This document shows positions 23,846-31,699 of a stretch of 33,680 nucleotides of DNA, one piece after another. Made by a program: the position numbers and the translations under genes. Positions within the stretch are counted from its first letter, which is position 1. Every line of letters begins with the position of its first letter. This stretch comes from Sphingomonas bacterium (GTDB taxonomy: Bacteria > Pseudomonadota > Alphaproteobacteria > Sphingomonadales > Sphingomonadaceae). The notes beneath the pieces were generated by a model, which saw only the letters and a list, made by a program, of their open reading frames with translations, had not been told where the DNA came from and ran no database searches. The stretch is taken from the NCBI RefSeq assembly GCF_903644135.1, contig NZ_CAHJXA010000002.1, positions 1 through 33,680 of the forward strand, read 5' to 3'.

Positions 23846-24598
23846 ATGCCGTGGTGGCGCTCGAGATGGCTGATCGTCCTGTTGCTGGTTGTGACCGTAT
23901 CGGTCGTGGCGCTGGTCCGGACCGCCGATGCGCGCGAGGCGCGTAACGCGCTGATGCGCGCCGACCCGGAGGCGATCCTCGCCACCCCCAGCTTGGCGCA
24001 CACCGCGCTGGCGCTCGGCCGTGACGGCTTTGTGCGGCATTGCGCGTCCTGTCACGGCACCGGTGGCCCCGACCAGGCGCGCGGCGTGCCCGACCTCACC
24101 GATGGCGATTACCTCTACGGCACCGGCCAAGTCGCAGAGATCGAGCAGATCGTGCTGCACGGTATCCGCTCGGGCGATCCGCGCGGCTGGCAGCTGGCGG
24201 CGATGCCCGCCTATGCGCGACCCAAGCCCTATGCCGCCGAACCCATCCCGCCGATGACGCCGACGCAGATTCGCGACGTCATCCAGTTCCTCCGGTTCAA
24301 GCACGGCACCGCGACCGATCAGGCGGCAGCGGCACGCGGCGGCAAGCTCTATGCGGGGAGCGGCGGCTGCTACGACTGCCACGGCAACGACGCCGGCGGC
24401 GACGAGGCGGTCGGCGCGCCCAACCTGCTCGACGATGTCTGGCTGTACGGCAACACGCCGGCAACGTTGGAGCGCACCATCCGCGAGGGCCGCGCCGGCA
24501 TCAGCCCCGCCTTTGCCACGACGCTCTCCCCGGTCGAGGCGCGCGCCATCGCGGTCTACGTCGCCGCCCTACCCCGGCATCAACAGGACCAGCGATGA
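23846..24598 (+). CDS. Membrane-anchored di-heme cytochrome c, CcoP-like
   Basis: A 250-residue protein: N-terminal anchor (RWLIVLLLVVTVSVVALV), then two class-I cytochrome c domains with CASCH (66-70) and CYDCH (175-179). It carries electrons in the periplasm. Segments VPDLTDGDYLYG and APNLLDDVWLYG are like the two domains of CcoP of cbb3 oxidase. M120 (LAAMPAYA) can be the sixth ligand of heme 1. After CYDCH there is no Met at all: the CcoP-type GxMPA loop reads RAGISPAF, so heme 2 must have another ligand (a late His in LPRHQQ is one candidate) or an open site. I prefer ATG 23846 because GAGG lies 6 nt upstream; ATG 23840 is possible. Its TGA overlaps the next ATG. Confidence 0.92.
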   Translation: MPWWRSRWLIVLLLVVTVSVVALVRTADAREARNALMRADPEAILATPSLAHTALALGRDGFVRHCASCHGTGGPDQARGVPDLTDGDYLYGTGQVAEIEQIVLHGIRSGDPRGWQLAAMPAYARPKPYAAEPIPPMTPTQIRDVIQFLRFKHGTATDQAAAARGGKLYAGSGGCYDCHGNDAGGDEAVGAPNLLDDVWLYGNTPATLERTIREGRAGISPAFATTLSPVEARAIAVYVAALPRHQQDQR

Positions 24599-25500
24599 CC
24601 GACGACACCCGGCCCGCTGCCGACACCTGGTCGCTGGCGCGGCCCAGCGCTCGCCGCTCGCTGATCCTCTGTGCCATCGGTGCCTTGCTGGGCCTCGCGA
24701 TCGCCGGGCTGGGCCTGTTCACCGCCAAGGGCACGCGGACCTCCAGCGTTCCGGCCGAGGACGTCGCGGTCGTCAACCAGGTGCCGATCCTGATGAGCGA
24801 CTACATTGCGCAGCTGCGCGCGCTCTACGACGTGTCGCTCGGCCAGGCGACGCCGGCGCAGAAGCGCAAGGCGCTCGACGACATGATCAGCGAGGAGTTG
24901 CACGTTCAGCGCGGCGTCGAGCTTGGGCTGCAGTCCGACACGATCGAGGTGCGGCAGTCGCTGGTCGGCGCGGTCGAGGCGCAGACCGCCGCCGACGCGG
25001 TGATGGCGCAACCGACCGAGGCAGACCTGCGCGCCTATTACGACAAGAACCGCGAGACCTTCCAGAGCGAGGGCGTCATGCACGTCGCCGACCATGTCCT
25101 GCCGCCCGGCTCCAGCCAGCAGGCGATCGCGGCGGCGCTCGCCGGACTGCGCGCCGCCGGTCCCGACAGCGCCGCCGCCGACCGTATCGCGCCACGCTCG
25201 GCCAAGGCGGGCGACGAGGACGAGTTCTACTTCGCCGCGCGCATCCATCTCGGCAACCGGCTGTTCAGCGTCGCCAGGCACCTGAAGGCTGGGGAAATAT
25301 CGCCGCCCATCGCGCTATCCGACGGCGTCCACCTGTTAGTGATGCAGCAGAACGTCGAGCCGGTCGTCGCGCCGTTCGCCACGATCCGCGACAAAGTGCT
25401 CACCAGCTATGTCGACTCCCAGAGCAAGCTGCTGACCGCCGCCAACGACAATTTCCTGCGCAAGCGCGCCGATATACAGATCGCCACGGGTTATCAGTGA
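24595..25500 (+). CDS. Membrane-anchored parvulin-type peptidyl-prolyl isomerase
   Basis: A 301-residue PpiC/SurA-like protein: one transmembrane helix at about 22-44 (LILCAIGALLGLAIAGLGLF) and a helical chaperone-like part (VAVVNQVPILMSDYIAQLRA; QKRKALDDMISEELHVQRG). A parvulin-like domain follows (VMHVADHVL, then LFSVARHLKAGEISPPIAL and GVHLLVMQQ). The isomerase core is worn: the usual GDLG-type loop reads APRSAKAGDEDEFYF, so it may act only as a chaperone. The gene overlaps the cytochrome stop by ATGA and the next start by GTGA, so all three are translationally coupled. It probably helps fold or assemble one of its two partners in the periplasm. Confidence 0.9.
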   Translation: MTDDTRPAADTWSLARPSARRSLILCAIGALLGLAIAGLGLFTAKGTRTSSVPAEDVAVVNQVPILMSDYIAQLRALYDVSLGQATPAQKRKALDDMISEELHVQRGVELGLQSDTIEVRQSLVGAVEAQTAADAVMAQPTEADLRAYYDKNRETFQSEGVMHVADHVLPPGSSQQAIAAALAGLRAAGPDSAAADRIAPRSAKAGDEDEFYFAARIHLGNRLFSVARHLKAGEISPPIALSDGVHLLVMQQNVEPVVAPFATIRDKVLTSYVDSQSKLLTAANDNFLRKRADIQIATGYQ

Positions 25501-26696
25501 AGCTGCTCGGCCGGCTCGTCTGCGCGATTGTCGCGATACTGTGCGCGCTGCCGGCCGCCGCGCATACCCGCAGCGAGTCGCACAGCGCCTGGACGATCGA
25601 CGGCACCGTCGTCCACCTCAACTTCAGCGTCGCGGACCTGGAGGTCAAGCGGATCACCCCCAACGGTAATCGGCCGAGCGATGCCGCATTGATCGCCTAT
25701 CTCGCCCCCAGGCTCGGCGTCACGGCGGCGGACCAGTCGTGCAAGCTGGCGGCACCGCCGCGCATCCTGGCGGCGGCGGCCGGGTTCCGCCGCGCCGAGT
25801 TTCAATATGCCTGCCCGTCCGCGGAGGGGCTGCACCTGATCGACAAGGCGTTCTTCGAGCTGGTCTCGACCCATGTCAATTTCGCGCAGATCCAGCGGCC
25901 GAACGGCGACTTTGCCGAACAGCTCATCACCGCCGACCAGCAGGGGCTCGACCTCGCCAGCGCCGAGGGCGGCGGGTTGCAGAGCGCCGGCTTCCTGCGC
26001 TTCATCGAGATGGGGGTGCTACACATCTTCACCGGCGTCGACCACCAGTCGTTCCTGCTCGGGCTGGTGCTGATCTCGCGGCGGCTGCGCGACCTGGTGT
26101 TCGTCGTCACCGGCTTCACCCTCGGCCACAGCCTGACGCTGGCGCTGGCGGTGACCGGCATCATCCGCCCCCATGCCGAGTTCATCGACGCGCTGGTGGC
26201 GCTCACCATCATGCTGATCGGAGCGGAGAACGTCTCGGTCGCCTCGGGCCGGCCCGGAACGATCGCGCTGTGGACGGGCGGCAGCCTGATGGTGATGGCG
26301 GGGCTGCGCCTCGCCGGCATCGGCCTGTTGCCGCCGTTGCTGCTGATCGGCTCGGCGATCTTTGCGGCGAACTACATCATGGTGTCGGGGCATCTGCGCG
26401 ACGCCGGGCGGGTGCGGCTGGTGGTGACGCTGGTATTCGGGCTGATCCACGGCTTCGGCTTCGCCGCCGACCTCCTCGAAAGCAAGTTGCCGCCGGAGAA
26501 GCTGGCGGAAATTCTGGTCGGCTTCAATGTCGGGGTCGAGATCGGTCAACTCACCATCGTTCTGGCGTTGACCGGCCTCGTCATCCTGCTGCGCCGCGTG
26601 AAGCTCACATTGCCTCGCCCGATCGTGGTCGATGTATGCGCCGCCGGGCTGGTCACGGTCGGCACCTACTGGTTCATGTCGCGCAGCTTCGCCTGA
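25497..26696 (+). CDS. HupE/UreJ-type membrane protein with large periplasmic domain
   Basis: A 399-residue protein starting at GTG 25497, inside the stop of the previous gene. It has a signal peptide (MKLLGRLVCAIVAILCALPA), a periplasmic domain (about 24-165) with two possible disulfide cysteines (C82, C106), then six or seven helices. HupE/UreJ motifs are clear: GVLHIFTGVDHQSFLLG (H176, D182, H183), VTGFTLGHSLTLALA (H211) and GLIHGFGFA (H318). Relatives are nickel/cobalt permeases or accessory proteins of hydrogenase and urease; neither enzyme is in this window, so the metal, if any, is unknown. The coupling to a di-heme cytochrome suggests metal or electron handling in the envelope. Confidence 0.92.
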   Translation: MKLLGRLVCAIVAILCALPAAAHTRSESHSAWTIDGTVVHLNFSVADLEVKRITPNGNRPSDAALIAYLAPRLGVTAADQSCKLAAPPRILAAAAGFRRAEFQYACPSAEGLHLIDKAFFELVSTHVNFAQIQRPNGDFAEQLITADQQGLDLASAEGGGLQSAGFLRFIEMGVLHIFTGVDHQSFLLGLVLISRRLRDLVFVVTGFTLGHSLTLALAVTGIIRPHAEFIDALVALTIMLIGAENVSVASGRPGTIALWTGGSLMVMAGLRLAGIGLLPPLLLIGSAIFAANYIMVSGHLRDAGRVRLVVTLVFGLIHGFGFAADLLESKLPPEKLAEILVGFNVGVEIGQLTIVLALTGLVILLRRVKLTLPRPIVVDVCAAGLVTVGTYWFMSRSFA

Positions 26697-26702
26697 CGGT
26701 CA
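26694..26702. other. Convergent stop codons forming the dyad TGACGGTCA
   Basis: The TGA of the HupE-type gene (26694-26696) and the reverse TGA of the regulator (26700-26702) lie 3 nt apart in the dyad TGAC, G, GTCA. There is no room for a classical terminator, so the two transcripts must overlap or end inside each other. Confidence 0.6.
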
Positions 26703-28007
26703 CCCGCCGAGGGCCTGCGCGGGCGGTTCATGGAACTCGTCGGGGAAGCGCTGCGCCGGCTTCCCCGACCAGTCGACCGCCCGGCGGGGTGCCAGCGTGA
26801 CCAGTTGCGCGCTCAAGCCGACGTTGCGCAGGCTGTCGACCGACAGCAGCGCCTCGAACGCTGTGCCAGGCGTGATCGAGCGGGTCGCCGCCGCCAGTCC
26901 GTCGGGCCGGGTCGCGTAATCCGCCGCCTGCATCAACGCGGCGTCGCGCGTTCCGGCGATCACGGTGATCCAGTTGCCGGTCAGCCCCGGGAAACACGAG
27001 ATCAGCGCATATTCGCGGCTCGGCGTCTGGTCGTTGCGGTCGAGATGGGTGCCGGCCATGTAGCTGCGCCCGGTCCGACGGTCGACGATCTCGTCATAGG
27101 AGCCACCGATCGCGAAGCGGGAGCCGCTGAACACCGGATCGCGCAGGGTGCCCAGGCCGCTCAGATAGCCGAGATAGACGATGTTGACGAGCTTCAGCTG
27201 CTCGGGCGACAGCCGCGAGACCGGCACGACCAGATTGCCGATCGGTGCATAGCCATCGCTGCGCACCACCGGCGTCACGACGCGCAGGGCGTTGCCGACG
27301 CCGACCGGCAGATAGTCGAGGCCGAGATCGACATCGACCCCCGAGCGTTCCGGATGCGCAGCGATCAGCCCGTCAAGGTCCTGGGGAGAGTTGATGTCGA
27401 AGCGCCGGACGAGCTGATGGATATCGCCGTTGGCGTCGCGCTCGCCGAAGATGTAATAGTCGCCAACGATCAGCGAGACCCGGCTGCCATTGGCGATCGC
27501 GGGTGCCCACGCCGCGCTCGCCCGCACCGTGCGCAGCCCCGCATCCGGGCGCCGCGCCAGCCACCAGCTGCCGCTGCCGACGAGGACGAGCAGCAGCAGG
27601 ACACCGACCGCCGCGAGCGCGTAGCCCCGGCGGCTGGCGACCGGCGATGACGACGGCGCAACCGGATCGGCCGCCGCCGTCATCGGCTCCAGCATCAGCC
27701 GGTAGCCACCCTTGGGCATGACCAGCCGCTCGGCCTCGCCCGCGCCGACACCGGCGTAATATTCGTCGAGCTTGCGGCGCAGGCGATGGATGTGGACGCG
27801 CACCGAGGAGTCCTGGTCGGCGCTGCCGGCGCTGCGGCCGAACACCTGGTCGGCGATCTCCAGCTCCTTGGGGGTGCGCCCCTCGATCGAGCAGTCGAGC
27901 AGGAACTGCAGCAGCCGGTCGAGCCCCTGCGAGCGGCCGAGCGCCTCACCGGCGCGCAACGCCGCGACCTGCGCGCGCAGTCGGTCGCCGGTATCGTCCT
28001 CGCTCAT
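26700..28007 (-). CDS. ToxR-like membrane-anchored winged-helix regulator
   Basis: A 435-residue one-component regulator. The N-terminus holds an OmpR/ToxR-type winged helix (about 25-107): RTPKELEIADQVFGR, then SSVRVHIHRLRRKLDEYY (recognition helix) and RLVMPKGGYRL (wing). One transmembrane helix follows at about 128-150 (YALAAVGVLLLLVLVGSGSW). The rest, about 285 residues, would be periplasmic and matches no sensor domain I recognise; it contains SLIVGDYYIFGE and a Cys in ISCFPGLTGN. It could read an envelope signal directly. I choose ATG 28007 (AGGG upstream) over ATG 28025. It lies 52 nt behind the ALDH gene on the same strand and converges on HupE with a 3-nt gap. Confidence 0.88.
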   Translation of the reverse strand: MSEDDTGDRLRAQVAALRAGEALGRSQGLDRLLQFLLDCSIEGRTPKELEIADQVFGRSAGSADQDSSVRVHIHRLRRKLDEYYAGVGAGEAERLVMPKGGYRLMLEPMTAAADPVAPSSSPVASRRGYALAAVGVLLLLVLVGSGSWWLARRPDAGLRTVRASAAWAPAIANGSRVSLIVGDYYIFGERDANGDIHQLVRRFDINSPQDLDGLIAAHPERSGVDVDLGLDYLPVGVGNALRVVTPVVRSDGYAPIGNLVVPVSRLSPEQLKLVNIVYLGYLSGLGTLRDPVFSGSRFAIGGSYDEIVDRRTGRSYMAGTHLDRNDQTPSREYALISCFPGLTGNWITVIAGTRDAALMQAADYATRPDGLAAATRSITPGTAFEALLSVDSLRNVGLSAQLVTLAPRRAVDWSGKPAQRFPDEFHEPPAQALGG

Positions 28008-28059
28008 CGCCGCCCTATAGCGCATTGCGCCGCCATGCGAAGCGCGCCGATGTGAACCG

Positions 28060-29541
28060 CTAGAACGGGTATTGCGACGCGCCGCCGGTCATCGTCACCA
28101 GCCGCACTTCGGTGAAGTCCTCGACCGCATAATGGCCCGACCGGCCCCAGCCCGAATCCTTGGTGCCGCCGACCGGCAGCGCCGCTTCGCTGGCCATGGT
28201 CGGTGCGTTGATGTGGACGATGCCGGCGTCGAGCCGCTGCGCCATCGCGAAGGCGCGCGCCTGATCGCGGGTCATGATCGAGGCGCTGAGGCCATAGGGC
28301 GTGTCCTGCGCATCGGCGAGCGCCTGTTCGGCATCGTCGAATGCTTCGACGACCAGCAGCGGCCCGAACGTCTCGTCGCAGCCGGTGGTACAGATCGCGT
28401 CCCTGGGCACGTTGGCCAGCACCGTCGGCGCGTACACCAGCCCCTCGGACGTGCCGCCGGTCACCAAGGTCGCGCCGCGGTCGAGCGCGTCCTTGATCCG
28501 CGCCGCGGTCTGGTCGAGCGCGCGCTGGTTAATCAGCGGGCCGATGATGACGCTGGGGTCGGCCGGATTACCCTGCTTGAGCGCGCCCACGCGCGCGCCG
28601 AGCTGCGCCACGAAGTCGTCGTGGATGGCGCGATCGACATAGATCTTGCGCGTGTTCATGCACACCTGCCCCTGGTGCAGGAACGCGCCGAAGGTCGCGG
28701 CCCGCACGCTGTGCTCGATGTCTGCATCCGCCAGCACGATCATCGGATTGAAGCCGCCCAGCTCCAGCACCATCCGCTTCAGCGCGCGGCCGGCGCGCTC
28801 GCCGAGCATCCGGGCGGTCTTGTCCGAGCCGGTGAAGTTGATGCAGCGCACCGCCTTGCTTTCGAAGAACACGTCGGCGATGTCGGCCGCGGCGCCCGGC
28901 GCGTGGGTGACGACGTTGAAGCTGCCGGCGGGGAAGCCCGCCTCCTCCAGGATCTCGGCGTGGATCAGCCCGGCGCTCATCGGTGCCTCCTCCGACGGCT
29001 TGATGACCGTCGTATTGCCGAACGCCATCGGCAGCAGGAACGCGCGCCAGGCGAGATAAAAGGCGCCGTTCCACGGCGTGAAGCCGGCGACGACGCCCAA
29101 TGGCTTGCGCGTCACCAGCGCGGTCCGGCCCGGCACGTCGGAACGCAGCACGTCGCCATAGGGCATGTAGCCATAGCTCGCCGCTTGGCGCAGCATCGCC
29201 GCTGACAGGCGGATCTGAAACGCGGCGAACACCTTGCTCGACCCGTTTTCGGCCGCCATCGTCGCAACGATGTCGTCTAGCCGGCGCTCGGTGATGTCCG
29301 CCGCCTTGAGGAACAGCCGCTGGCGCTCCCCCGGCGGCATCGCCGCCCAGGCTGGAAAGGCGGCAGCGGCGGCGGCAACCGCCGCCTCGGCCTCGGCGCG
29401 ACCACCCGCAGCGATCTCGGCGACCACTTCGCCGTTGAACGGGTTGTAGTCAGGGAAGGTCGGGCCGCCCTGCGACCATGCGCCGTTGATATAGTGCGTC
29501 GTCCGCCGCGCCGCCGATTGGATCGGAGTCATCTCGTTCAT
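28060..29541 (-). CDS. Aldehyde dehydrogenase, vanillin/salicylaldehyde type
   Basis: A complete 493-residue NAD(P)-dependent aldehyde dehydrogenase. It shows the cofactor-site FTPWNGAFYLAWR and KPSEEAPMS, FTGSDKTARMLGE, the general base E260 (VLELGGFNP) and the nucleophile C294 (HQGQVCMNTRKI), followed by the ETFGPLLVVEAF block. The N-terminus (HYINGAWSQGGPTFPDYNP) and the vanillin/benzaldehyde-dehydrogenase-like features suggest an aromatic or semialdehyde substrate. AGGAGAG lies 6-7 nt before the ATG. It is divergent from the iron-type alcohol dehydrogenase at 29651 across 109 nt, an arrangement fitting an alcohol-aldehyde-acid sequence or the processing of a ring-cleavage semialdehyde. 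Confidence 0.95.
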   Translation of the reverse strand: MNEMTPIQSAARRTTHYINGAWSQGGPTFPDYNPFNGEVVAEIAAGGRAEAEAAVAAAAAAFPAWAAMPPGERQRLFLKAADITERRLDDIVATMAAENGSSKVFAAFQIRLSAAMLRQAASYGYMPYGDVLRSDVPGRTALVTRKPLGVVAGFTPWNGAFYLAWRAFLLPMAFGNTTVIKPSEEAPMSAGLIHAEILEEAGFPAGSFNVVTHAPGAAADIADVFFESKAVRCINFTGSDKTARMLGERAGRALKRMVLELGGFNPMIVLADADIEHSVRAATFGAFLHQGQVCMNTRKIYVDRAIHDDFVAQLGARVGALKQGNPADPSVIIGPLINQRALDQTAARIKDALDRGATLVTGGTSEGLVYAPTVLANVPRDAICTTGCDETFGPLLVVEAFDDAEQALADAQDTPYGLSASIMTRDQARAFAMAQRLDAGIVHINAPTMASEAALPVGGTKDSGWGRSGHYAVEDFTEVRLVTMTGGASQYPF

Positions 29542-29650
29542 CGCGCTCTCCTGGCCGGTCGTTCCGCCGCTGCAAGGGTGGACACCGTTCGGTCGCCTTA
29601 CTAACGGAGCGGGATATCACCTGCAAGCCGGCAGCCTGAGGAGTTGAAGC
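29542..29650. promoter_or_regulatory. Divergent promoter region, ALDH / iron-type ADH
   Basis: 109 nt between two start codons. CCGTT (29585-29589) and AACGG (29603-29607) form a short dyad with a 13-nt spacer near the centre, a weak candidate for the MarR-type regulator encoded at 30773. GAGGAG serves the gene at 29651. Confidence 0.35.
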
Positions 29651-30757
29651 ATGGCATCCACCTTGTCGCTGCCGCGTGTGGTGTTCGGCGCGGGATCGCT
29701 CGTGGAGCTGGCGGCGGAACTGGCGCTGCTGGGCGTGACTCGGCCGCTGCTGATCGCCGATCGCGGTGTGGAGCGCGTCGGGCTGGTCGCCGTGACGCAG
29801 GCCGCGATCCCCGGTCTGGCGGCGAGCTTCGTCGACGTGCCCGAGAACCCCACCGCCGCCGGAGCCGACGGGGCGCTCGCCATCTATCGCGCGGCGCGGT
29901 GCGATGGGGTGGTGGCGCTGGGCGGCGGCTCGGTGCTGGACACCGCCAAGATCGTCGCCGCGCTCGCCGCCGGCGACCTGCCCGACGCCGCCGCGCTGAT
30001 CGGCCACCCCGACCTCGTCAAGGCGGTCGTGCCGCTGGTCGCGATCCCGACCACGCTCGGCACCGGCAGCGAGAGCTCGCCGGTCGCTGCGTTACACCTC
30101 GTAACGGGCGGAGCGGGGATCGGCACGCGCCACCCCCTGCTGGTGCCGCGCGTCGCCGTCTGCGATCCGGATCTGACGCGCACCCTGCCCCGCCGGCTGA
30201 TCGCCGCGACCGCGATCGACGCGCTGTCGCACTGCATCGAGGGCTATTTCGCCGAGCCCGCCAACCCGGTCGCCGACGCGCTGGCGCTGGACGGGGCCGG
30301 GCGGGTGTTCGCGGCCATTCATGCGGCGCTGGAGCCGGATGGCGAGGCGGCGCGCGCGTCGCTGATGGCGGCGGCGTTCGCGGGCGGTGCGGCGATCCAC
30401 AAGGGGTTGGGACCGGCGCACGCCATTGCGTTCGTCTGCGGCGACCAGGACGTGCATCACGGTACGCTGATCGGCGTCGCGCTGCCGCACACGGTACGGC
30501 TGGTGGCGCACCACGTCCCCGCCAAGGCGGCGAGGCTGGCCACCGCAGTCGGGCTCGACGCCGGTGCCCATCTCGGCGAGGCGCTGGCGGCGCTGGTCGC
30601 GTCGCTCGGGCTGCCGGCGACGCTGAGCGACGCCGGCTATCGCATGGCGTCCATGGAGGCGGCGGTCGCGGCGATGGTCGCCAGCCACTTCAACCGAACC
30701 TCGCCCTATGTCCCGGACGCCGACCAGTATCGCGAGCTGACCCAGGCGATCGCCTAG
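29651..30757 (+). CDS. Iron-containing alcohol dehydrogenase / maleylacetate reductase-like
   Basis: A 368-residue group III dehydrogenase. The NAD(P)-binding loop VVALGGGSVLDTAK (about 87-100) and IPTTLGTGSE (132-141) are present. The metal ligands are all there: D190 and H194 (AIDALSHCIEGYF), H257 (GLGPAHAIA) and H270 (QDVHHGTLIG). Members reduce maleylacetate in aromatic pathways or interconvert alcohols and aldehydes. The compact size and the GTLIGVALPH ending of the iron site fit the maleylacetate reductase-like branch, but the choice is not certain. A MarR-type regulator gene follows after 15 nt, and the two are probably one transcript. Confidence 0.93.
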   Translation: MASTLSLPRVVFGAGSLVELAAELALLGVTRPLLIADRGVERVGLVAVTQAAIPGLAASFVDVPENPTAAGADGALAIYRAARCDGVVALGGGSVLDTAKIVAALAAGDLPDAAALIGHPDLVKAVVPLVAIPTTLGTGSESSPVAALHLVTGGAGIGTRHPLLVPRVAVCDPDLTRTLPRRLIAATAIDALSHCIEGYFAEPANPVADALALDGAGRVFAAIHAALEPDGEAARASLMAAAFAGGAAIHKGLGPAHAIAFVCGDQDVHHGTLIGVALPHTVRLVAHHVPAKAARLATAVGLDAGAHLGEALAALVASLGLPATLSDAGYRMASMEAAVAAMVASHFNRTSPYVPDADQYRELTQAIA

Positions 30758-30772
30758 GATGGAGCGCCGAGG

Positions 30773-31684
30773 ATGACGGCCGCCGCCGCTGCCCCGATCG
30801 CACCGGCCGACGACGCCTGGCGGACGCTCAACCTGGGCGCGCTGCTGTTCGCGGCGACCGACCGCTGCGTGCGCGACAAGCTGCGCGTGATGCGCGCCGA
30901 TGGATTTGTCGTGACCGAAGCGCAGCTCGCGCTGTTCCATCATCTTGATCGAGCGGGCACCCGGCTGACGGTGCTGGCGGCGCGTGCCAACCTCACCAAG
31001 CAGGGCATGATCGAGCTGGTCGACCGCGCCGAAGCGATGCGGCTGGTCGAGCGCCGGCGCGATCCCGCCGACGGTCGCGCCAAGACCGTGCACCTCACCG
31101 ATCACGGCGCGCCGATGCTCGCCAGCCTGCACCGCGGCATCGTCGCGGCGGAGACCGGCGTGCGCGATGCGTTCGGGGCCGAGTTCGACGGGATCGCCCA
31201 TACCCTGGGCGCTTACGGTGCCAGCCTGCCGATCGCGTCGCTGGGCGCGGACGGTGAGCGCGGATCGGCCAACATCGCGCGTGTCTTCGCGCTGGCCGCA
31301 CGCCGTTTCTCGCGTGAGGCGCTGGCGGTGACGGAGGGACGGCGCGACCAGCCGATCGCCGAGGTGTTGCTGGCGCTGTTCCGCAACCTGGACCTTGACG
31401 GCGGCCGGTTGACCGACATCGCCGCGCGGGCGCGCATGACCAAACAGTCGATGCGTGAACTGGTCGACCGTGCCGAGGCGGTCGGGTTTGTCGAGCGGCG
31501 TTCCGACCTCACCGACCGGCGCGCGAAGCTGATCGCCTTTACCGCGCAGGGATTGACGATGCTCGGCGACATGCGACACGGCCTGATCGCGGCGGAGAAG
31601 CGCTTCGAGTACGCGGCCGGCGCGGCGTTCACCGCTCGGCTGAGGGATCGCCTGCTCGATTACACCGCCCTGCCGCCGTCCTAG
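30773..31684 (+). CDS. Tandem double-MarR transcriptional regulator
   Basis: A 303-residue regulator made of two fused MarR-type winged-helix domains (about 20-145 and 165-295). The DNA-binding cores, residues 65-112 and 213-260, align without gaps: LTVLAARANLTKQGM against LTDIAARARMTKQSM and ELVDRAEA in both. By hand count, 29 of 48 positions are identical. Ordinary MarR proteins are about 150 residues and work as dimers, so this chain can form a MarR-like pair by itself. It probably controls the neighbouring alcohol dehydrogenase, ALDH or MFS gene in response to an aromatic acid; the ligand is unknown. It converges on the MFS gene with a 15-nt gap. Confidence 0.92.
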   Translation: MTAAAAAPIAPADDAWRTLNLGALLFAATDRCVRDKLRVMRADGFVVTEAQLALFHHLDRAGTRLTVLAARANLTKQGMIELVDRAEAMRLVERRRDPADGRAKTVHLTDHGAPMLASLHRGIVAAETGVRDAFGAEFDGIAHTLGAYGASLPIASLGADGERGSANIARVFALAARRFSREALAVTEGRRDQPIAEVLLALFRNLDLDGGRLTDIAARARMTKQSMRELVDRAEAVGFVERRSDLTDRRAKLIAFTAQGLTMLGDMRHGLIAAEKRFEYAAGAAFTARLRDRLLDYTALPPS

Positions 31685-31699
31685 CGGCCCCAGGCTGGG

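Noticed and set aside
24351-25496. Upstream extension of the HupE-type frame to 781 codons
   Set aside because: This part overlaps the cytochrome and isomerase genes in another frame and is arginine-rich noise; the true start is the GTG at 25497 with its signal peptide.
30090-30106. Dyad CGTTAC / GTAACG resembling the operator-like site at 23724
   Set aside because: It lies inside the iron-type dehydrogenase coding sequence, the spacing between half-sites differs (5 against 9 nt) and the stem is shorter; treated as chance.
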